Source: Kiritimatiellia bacterium (GTDB lineage: Bacteria > Verrucomicrobiota > Kiritimatiellia > SLAD01). From it: a DNA stretch of 10,514 nt. The translations under genes and the position numbers were made by a program. Under the pieces are notes generated by a model. It was given only the letters and a program-made list of their open reading frames with translations. It did no database searches and was not told the DNA's origin. The stretch spans positions 1-10,514 of the forward strand of contig SLAD01000359.1 of the NCBI GenBank assembly GCA_007126995.1, given 5' to 3'. The number at the start of each line of letters is the position of its first letter. The stretch's first letter is position 1. Below are positions 7,348 through 10,514 of this stretch, in pieces.

Positions 7348-7384
7348 CAAGCGTTTGTTTAATGCATTTTCGTGGTTTTGTCAA
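7348..7384 (-). promoter_or_regulatory. Promoter region with LacI-type operator for sulfatase B
   Basis: The operator CAAACGCTTG (minus strand, 7357-7348) lies 5 bp before ATG 7342 and is preceded by A and CATTAA (7364-7359), the same order as at the GDSL gene. TTGACA at 7384-7379 is a perfect -35 hexamer but lies only 14 bp from CATTAA. With 17-bp spacing the -10 would be TAAACA, overlapping the operator. The operator is convincing by recurrence; the exact -10 is not settled. Confidence 0.5.
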
Positions 7385-7394
7385 ACACTGTAGC

Positions 7395-7458
7395 TGACGC
7401 AGTGACCCGTTGACTTGATGACGCCCTGGCGTCACGGGGTCATGCAGTCACCGGGTCA
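7395..7458. repeat. TGAC-octamer palindrome, copy 4
   Basis: TGAC at 7395, 7403, 7411 and 7419, an 8-bp centre GCCCTGGC (one base longer than in the other copies), then GTCA at 7431, 7439, 7447 and 7455. All eight units are intact, making this the most complete copy. The last codons of the four-helix-bundle gene (DPVTA) are encoded by the right arm and its TGA stop is the unit at 7439. Confidence 0.92.
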
Positions 7459-8153
7459 ATCGGTCGAAGCCCTTTGCATTTTGGGTAATTTCCGCAGCCC
7501 CAGAAGGGGCCGCGGGCGGAGCTGCGTTTTCTCATCGGCGCGCCGCAATCGGGGCACACCGGCGCTTCGGGTTCGGCCCGGGCCTGCATTCGGGCGGTGA
7601 ACATTTTCTCTTTGAACCCGCCCTTCTCGATGAAGGCATTCTCCAACTTGTTCAGTTGCCGCCCCAGCAGTCCGGTTGCCCGCTGAATGAGGATGATCAG
7701 CGCGTTGGCGGCAGTGATGTCGTCCCGCTCCTCCAACCAAAGATCGAATTTCCGCTTTTGCTTTAACAGATAGGTCCAGTAGTCGTGAAGCAGGTCGTCG
7801 GAGTAGTCGAACTCATCCAGCATAATGGCCAGCACGGCCTTATGATCCGGGTGGCGGATGCTCCACGGGATTTCACCTTTTTGAACCAGGTAATCCTCCA
7901 AATCCCCCTGCAGCTCGCTCAAACTGGCCTTGGCCACGTCGGTGAGCTTGATCTCCGTTTCGGATGAGGTTTTGGCCCGCTCGGAACCTTCGATGATGTT
8001 TTGCTTGCCGGAACGCGAGGCCCCCACCATCTGCCCCAGCATCTTCCCCAGCGGGTCATCCTTCCAGGATAAATACCGCTTGCAGAAACTGATGGTCCCG
8101 AGATGAATGATCGTGGCAAAATTGAAGGAATGCAGCTTGCGATACCCCCCCAC
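7440..8153 (-). CDS. Four-helix-bundle protein with suffix domain and zinc ribbon (N-terminus frameshifted)
   Basis: Function unknown. From the GTG at 8153 the product is 237 residues. Residues 2-90 (GGYRKLHSF, then ASRSGKQNIIEGS and LTDVAKASLSELQGDLEDYL) match the four-helix-bundle family related to proteins in 23S rRNA intervening sequences. Residues 145-185 (ANALIILIQRATGLLGRQL, ENAFIEKGGF) match the suffix domain that follows in this subfamily. Residues 200-226 hold four cysteines (C200, C203, C220, C226) in a topoisomerase-type C4 zinc ribbon, suggesting nucleic-acid binding. A better start, ATG 8175 with AGGG upstream, gives MSKIYNPSGG and then leaves the frame at a seven-G run. With six Gs it would read straight into GGYRKL. 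The C-terminal DPVTA and the stop come from palindrome copy 4. Domain calls are from memory of the families. Confidence 0.8.
   Translation of the reverse strand: MGGYRKLHSFNFATIIHLGTISFCKRYLSWKDDPLGKMLGQMVGASRSGKQNIIEGSERAKTSSETEIKLTDVAKASLSELQGDLEDYLVQKGEIPWSIRHPDHKAVLAIMLDEFDYSDDLLHDYWTYLLKQKRKFDLWLEERDDITAANALIILIQRATGLLGRQLNKLENAFIEKGGFKEKMFTARMQARAEPEAPVCPDCGAPMRKRSSARGPFWGCGNYPKCKGLRPIDPVTA
8145..8151 (-). other. G7 homopolymer at the frameshift point
   Basis: Seven C on the plus strand (G7 on the coding strand) lie 22 bp after ATG 8175. In the ATG 8175 frame, reading through seven Gs turns GGYRK into GGVSQ and stops after about 39 residues. A six-G tract restores the family N-terminus. 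This could be slipped-strand phase variation, a fixed mutation or a sequencing/assembly error. Confidence 0.7.
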
Positions 8154-8208
8154 TTGGGTTGTAGATTTTGCTCATGTGGCTACCCTATCTCTTTGCACTG
8201 CATTTTTT

Positions 8209-8263
8209 TGACGCGGTGACTTGCTGACGCCCGGCGTCACGGCGTCATGAAGTCACCGCCTCA
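8209..8263. repeat. TGAC-octamer palindrome, copy 5
   Basis: TGAC at 8209, 8217 and 8225, centre GCCCGGC, GTCA at 8236, 8244 and 8252, and a decayed CTCA at 8260. Three units left, four right, very similar to copy 1. Pairing 8213-8231 with 8241-8259 gives a 19-position stem with two mismatches and a 9-nt loop. The copy lies in the divergent gap between the four-helix-bundle gene and the pseudopilin. T7 flanks it on the left, so it is not a conventional terminator in either direction. Confidence 0.9.
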
Positions 8264-8323
8264 CCCTACCGGGGTTGGCTTTGTATGGCGATAGTAAATA
8301 ACAATTTCCCCCACCTTGCGGGC

Positions 8324-8372
8324 TTGACAAAGAAGAGAAAAAAGGCGACGCTTTACTAAATCCAAGCGTTTG
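8324..8372 (+). promoter_or_regulatory. Pseudopilin promoter/operator region
   Basis: CAAGCGTTTG at 8363-8372 is followed by TATT and ATG 8377, as at sulfatase A. Upstream lie TTGACA (8324-8329) and TACTAA (8354-8359), but their spacing (24 bp) is too long for a standard promoter, so the -10 is uncertain. The 18-mer CCAAGCGTTTGTATTATG is matched at 17 positions by the plus strand at the GDSL promoter, where its complement holds a CATAAT -10 firing the other way. A leftward promoter here toward the four-helix-bundle gene is therefore possible, though no -35 is seen. The rest of 8176-8376 holds palindrome copy 5 and nothing else recognised. Confidence 0.4.
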
Positions 8373-8376
8373 TATT

Positions 8377-9258
8377 ATGACTGTCCCCCGTACCACACAT
8401 GCCTGTTCGTCAGGTGCCAGGTCCGCCTTCACTCTTGTGGAGTTGCTGGTGGTCATCGTCATCTTCGCCATCTTGCTGTCACTGCTGCTACCAGCCGTGC
8501 GAAGCAGCACGGACCGGGCCAAAGCAGCAGGCTGCCGGTCTAACTTACGCGCAATCACTACGTTGGCCTTGATTTACGCAACCGAATGGGAGGCGGCCTT
8601 GCCTCCGCTGCGCTTGTATCCAGGAACGCCATCCCCCATGTATCGACGCTACTACGAAGACGGAACCTTCACCGGATCCATGCAGTTGATGTATCTTCTA
8701 CAGAATTATGAGCATGAACTGCCCCCCCAGGAGTGGGGCAAATGGCACGGTCCGGTCGGCGACCCGAAGGTCGGTCCTTGGAATCGAATCTTTATCTGTC
8801 CTGCGGACCGCAACCCCAACAACCGGGTGGACCCCCTGAATCAGCATGGCGGTACCAAGCGGCGAATCAGCTACGGGGTCAATCAGAATGCCTGGGCCTA
8901 TAATTCTCAAGGACATCTCCACCAAATCAACGAATGGCGGGACCATGAACTAAGTTTAGCAAGGGTGCGTCGCCCCAGCGAAACGATCCTGTTCATGGAC
9001 GCATCGCTCAGCATGAACAACAATCATTTTATGGCCGGCCCCCGGTCACTGGCGGACGTACAATACGCGATCCTGCCCTACCTGACACCTGCTGGCCAAG
9101 ATCATGGCGAATTCAAGTGGGCCGGAACCACCGATGTGCTGCTGCGGCACCAAGGGCAAACCGCTTTTAACGCGTCCTTCTTTGACGGGCGTGTACAAAC
9201 CTTTGTGTTCCCCGATTTCCCGGACAGTTTGGTCGGGGAATGGATCAGGAGTCAGTGA
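8377..9258 (+). CDS. Type II secretion pseudopilin-like protein (DUF1559-like)
   Basis: A 293-residue prepilin-type protein. The N-terminal signal ARSA-FTLVELLVV places cleavage after Ala17 (usually Gly), giving mature Phe1 and the conserved Glu5 (Glu22 of the precursor), followed by a long hydrophobic helix to about residue 41. A FICPADRN segment (139-146) and a RHQGQTAFNASFFDG segment (His258, Asp270, Gly271) correspond to features of the H-X9-DG pseudopilin-like group common in PVC bacteria, but 11 residues separate His and DG instead of 9. Role in the family is unclear; these proteins are numerous and often lie near glycan-use genes. No Shine-Dalgarno; an operator lies 4 bp before the ATG. 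Its stop overlaps the next start as TGATG. Confidence 0.88.
   Translation: MTVPRTTHACSSGARSAFTLVELLVVIVIFAILLSLLLPAVRSSTDRAKAAGCRSNLRAITTLALIYATEWEAALPPLRLYPGTPSPMYRRYYEDGTFTGSMQLMYLLQNYEHELPPQEWGKWHGPVGDPKVGPWNRIFICPADRNPNNRVDPLNQHGGTKRRISYGVNQNAWAYNSQGHLHQINEWRDHELSLARVRRPSETILFMDASLSMNNNHFMAGPRSLADVQYAILPYLTPAGQDHGEFKWAGTTDVLLRHQGQTAFNASFFDGRVQTFVFPDFPDSLVGEWIRSQ
9247..9250 (+). promoter_or_regulatory. Ribosome binding site for the gene at 9258
   Basis: An AGGAG (9246-9250) inside the end of the pseudopilin gene lies about 7 nt before ATG 9258. Together with the TGATG overlap it favours 9258 over the in-frame ATG at 9240. Confidence 0.6.
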
Positions 9259-10022
9259 TGAGCCATACCTTGATGCTAATTCTATTATTCGCCGGCATAA
9301 TGACAGGGAAGACCATGTTCCAACGCCGGGTTCGAGGGGGTCTTCTCCTTCTGCTGACCTGCTCCGCCCTTGCCGTCGGACTCTTCTCGTGGCGATGTAC
9401 TCGACCGTCGTCCCCGCTTCTTGTGACGGGACTCAACAACGCCGCGTTGCTGCAAGAGGCCGAAGGGGAAGCCATGGGAAACTTCATCGCAAACCGTTTC
9501 CCGGGCACACAGGCCGTGATCATCGTGTCGGAAGACCGGGCGCGCGGACCGGCGATCACCGCGCTCCGCCAACAATTGCAGGAGACGTCGACCGTCAATC
9601 TATTCACCATATCCGCCCCCCTGACACTCCCTCCCCCGGAAGAAGAGGATGCGGCACAAGAGCATGCCGGACTGTTGGACGATCCGGCGTGGAACGCCGA
9701 TTGGACCGGACGGATCCAGGCGGAACTTGCGCGGCCGCTTGCCGCGCACGAGGTCGCGATCATTGCCGACCATCACGGCGCCGCCCTCCGGGCTTGGCGA
9801 GCCTTGCCCGCCGCGCAACGCCCGATCTTGGCGTTTACGCATGTCGACCCGATCCGTCTTCCCGACCTCTTCCGGCGACGCACCCTGACGGCGGCCACGC
9901 TGTACTACGCGAGCCCTGAAATTCAAGCCGATCTACGGCGCGATCCCCGACTTACCCCCAAGCAAGCGCGGACACTCTTTCAGATGGTGACCGCTGAAAA
10001 CGCCCGTGAATGGCTGGAGTAA
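9258..10022 (+). CDS. Membrane-anchored protein of unknown function
   Basis: I do not recognise this 254-residue protein. Residues 3-17 are moderately hydrophobic and residues 27-45 (GGLLLLLTCSALAVGLFSW) form a clear transmembrane segment after a basic stretch (QRRVR). The rest is soluble, with a Pro/Glu/Asp-rich loop near 125-135. Two segments, TQAVIIVSEDRARGPAITAL (84-103) and HEVAIIADHHGAALRAW (164-180), look like beta strand-turn-helix units of a Rossmann-like fold, as in type I periplasmic binding proteins; this is a weak structural guess. The start at 9258 overlaps the pseudopilin stop (TGATG) with AGGAG upstream, so translational coupling is likely. It ends 9 bp before the TPR gene. 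A role in assembly or sensing with the pseudopilin is inferred from context only. Confidence 0.75.
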   Translation: MSHTLMLILLFAGIMTGKTMFQRRVRGGLLLLLTCSALAVGLFSWRCTRPSSPLLVTGLNNAALLQEAEGEAMGNFIANRFPGTQAVIIVSEDRARGPAITALRQQLQETSTVNLFTISAPLTLPPPEEEDAAQEHAGLLDDPAWNADWTGRIQAELARPLAAHEVAIIADHHGAALRAWRALPAAQRPILAFTHVDPIRLPDLFRRRTLTAATLYYASPEIQADLRRDPRLTPKQARTLFQMVTAENAREWLE

Positions 10023-10031
10023 GTAGCCGAC

Positions 10032-10514
10032 ATGAAGAAGGGCTTGAGGTATACCTTGGCGTGGGCTGTTTTGCTTTTACCGCGCTTGTTTTGCCAAGCG
10101 GCCGTTTTGGCGCCGCTCGACGGAACCGATGCCCCGTCCCAGATCACCACGGAACTCTTTCGTTACCGTGCTCAACTTGACCGTCAGGCCTTGGACGTGC
10201 TACGTGCGGCGAGTCGGCTGGATGGGCATGACGAGATTGTGGATTTGCAGACGCTGGCGGATCGCGTCCTGTTAATGGCCCGGCGCGGCCTGCGCGCGCA
10301 GGCGTTGCGTGTGGCTGAACAGTTTGTCGCCTTAAGCCCGGATACGGCGGAGGCCCACCGTCTGCTGGGTCATGTCTTCTATCTGCTCAAGGATTATGAC
10401 AAGGCCCTGAGCCCGCTGCAACACGCCATGAAAATGGCCCCTCAGGATATTGCGGCCCGCCTTCTGGTGTCGGCCACGTTGATGGCGCTGGACCGGGCCG
10501 AGGACGCGCTCGGC
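10032..10514 (+). CDS. TPR-repeat protein, N-terminal part (runs off right edge)
   Basis: First 161 codons of an open gene. Residues 1-24 (KKGLR, then a hydrophobic run ending FCQAAVLA) look like a signal peptide, placing the protein in the periplasm or outer envelope. Residues about 80-160 form tetratricopeptide-like helical pairs: ALRVAEQFVALSPDTAEAHR, then LLGHVFYLLKDYDKALSPLQ and HAMKMAPQDIAARLLVSATL, with the usual Ala, Tyr and Pro spacing. TPR proteins are scaffolds for protein contacts, consistent with a partner role for the membrane protein and pseudopilin upstream. The start ATG 10032 lies 9 bp after the previous stop; the nearest GGAG is about 12 nt away, a weak ribosome site. The C-terminus is outside the window. 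Confidence 0.82.
   Translation, partial: MKKGLRYTLAWAVLLLPRLFCQAAVLAPLDGTDAPSQITTELFRYRAQLDRQALDVLRAASRLDGHDEIVDLQTLADRVLLMARRGLRAQALRVAEQFVALSPDTAEAHRLLGHVFYLLKDYDKALSPLQHAMKMAPQDIAARLLVSATLMALDRAEDALG

Noticed and set aside
494..7458. Integron-like cassette array, with palindromes as attC sites after each gene
   Set aside because: Hairpins at the 3' ends of same-direction genes resemble cassettes, but the copies lack RYYYAAC and GTTRRRY core sites, the genes have their own promoters, one unit holds three genes, and no integrase is present.
494..8263. CRISPR array
   Set aside because: Copies are 0.8 to 4.5 kb apart with genes between them, so there are no spacers of uniform size and no cas genes.
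8209..8263. Rho-independent terminator at palindrome copies 3 and 5
   Set aside because: The T runs lie to the left of the hairpins; for the minus-strand genes the hairpin is followed by A residues, and on the plus strand the T run precedes the hairpin.

Overview
The window looks like a glycan-degradation locus from a bacterium of the PVC superphylum. Kiritimatiellota, Lentisphaerota or Verrucomicrobiota is my inference. The reasons are three different formylglycine-type sulfatases within 7.5 kb, a sialate O-acetylesterase-like SGNH enzyme, a GH30 glycosidase, a DUF1559-like pseudopilin and a four-helix-bundle protein with a suffix domain. No marker gene fixes the lineage, and base composition is moderately GC-rich throughout.

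Layout. Positions 1-8175 are a same-direction array on the minus strand. In transcription order (right to left) it runs: a four-helix-bundle/zinc-ribbon protein (7440-8153, N-terminus apparently frameshifted at a G7 tract); sulfatase B (5915-7342); a tight three-gene operon of sulfatase C (4425-5846), SGNH acetylesterase (2856-4409) and GH30 glycosidase (1519-2814); an SGNH/GDSL hydrolase (546-1319); and the first 137 codons of sulfatase A (1-412, running off the left edge). On the plus strand, 8377 to the right edge is a second operon: a pseudopilin, a membrane-anchored protein of unknown function, and a TPR protein that runs off the right edge.

Two non-coding patterns stand out. First, five copies of an 8-bp-periodic palindrome, made of TGAC-NNNN units that flip to NNNN-GTCA around a GCC(C/G)GGC centre, occupy every larger intergenic gap of the minus-strand array. 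Because 8 is not a multiple of 3, three successive units put TGA in all three frames. Three genes actually take their stop codon from a copy, and the open tail after GH30 also ends in one. Second, a LacI-type operator core, CAARCGYTTG, lies 4-5 bp upstream of the start codons of sulfatase A, sulfatase B and the pseudopilin, with a one-mismatch version at the GDSL gene. For sulfatase A and the GDSL gene it sits in the same architecture: TTGACG, 17 bp, CATNNT, 1 bp, operator, 4 bp, ATG. That predicts very short mRNA leaders and one shared repressor.

Working model (inference). Sulfatases remove sulfate esters, SGNH esterases remove acyl groups, and GH30 cleaves a beta-linked sugar, together dismantling a sulfated and acetylated polysaccharide or glycoconjugate. 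The esterases carry export signals, while the sulfatases and GH30 show none. The largest gene-free stretch is 8176-8376 (201 bp), which holds one palindrome and the pseudopilin promoter/operator region. No RNA genes, CRISPR arrays or transposase genes were seen.
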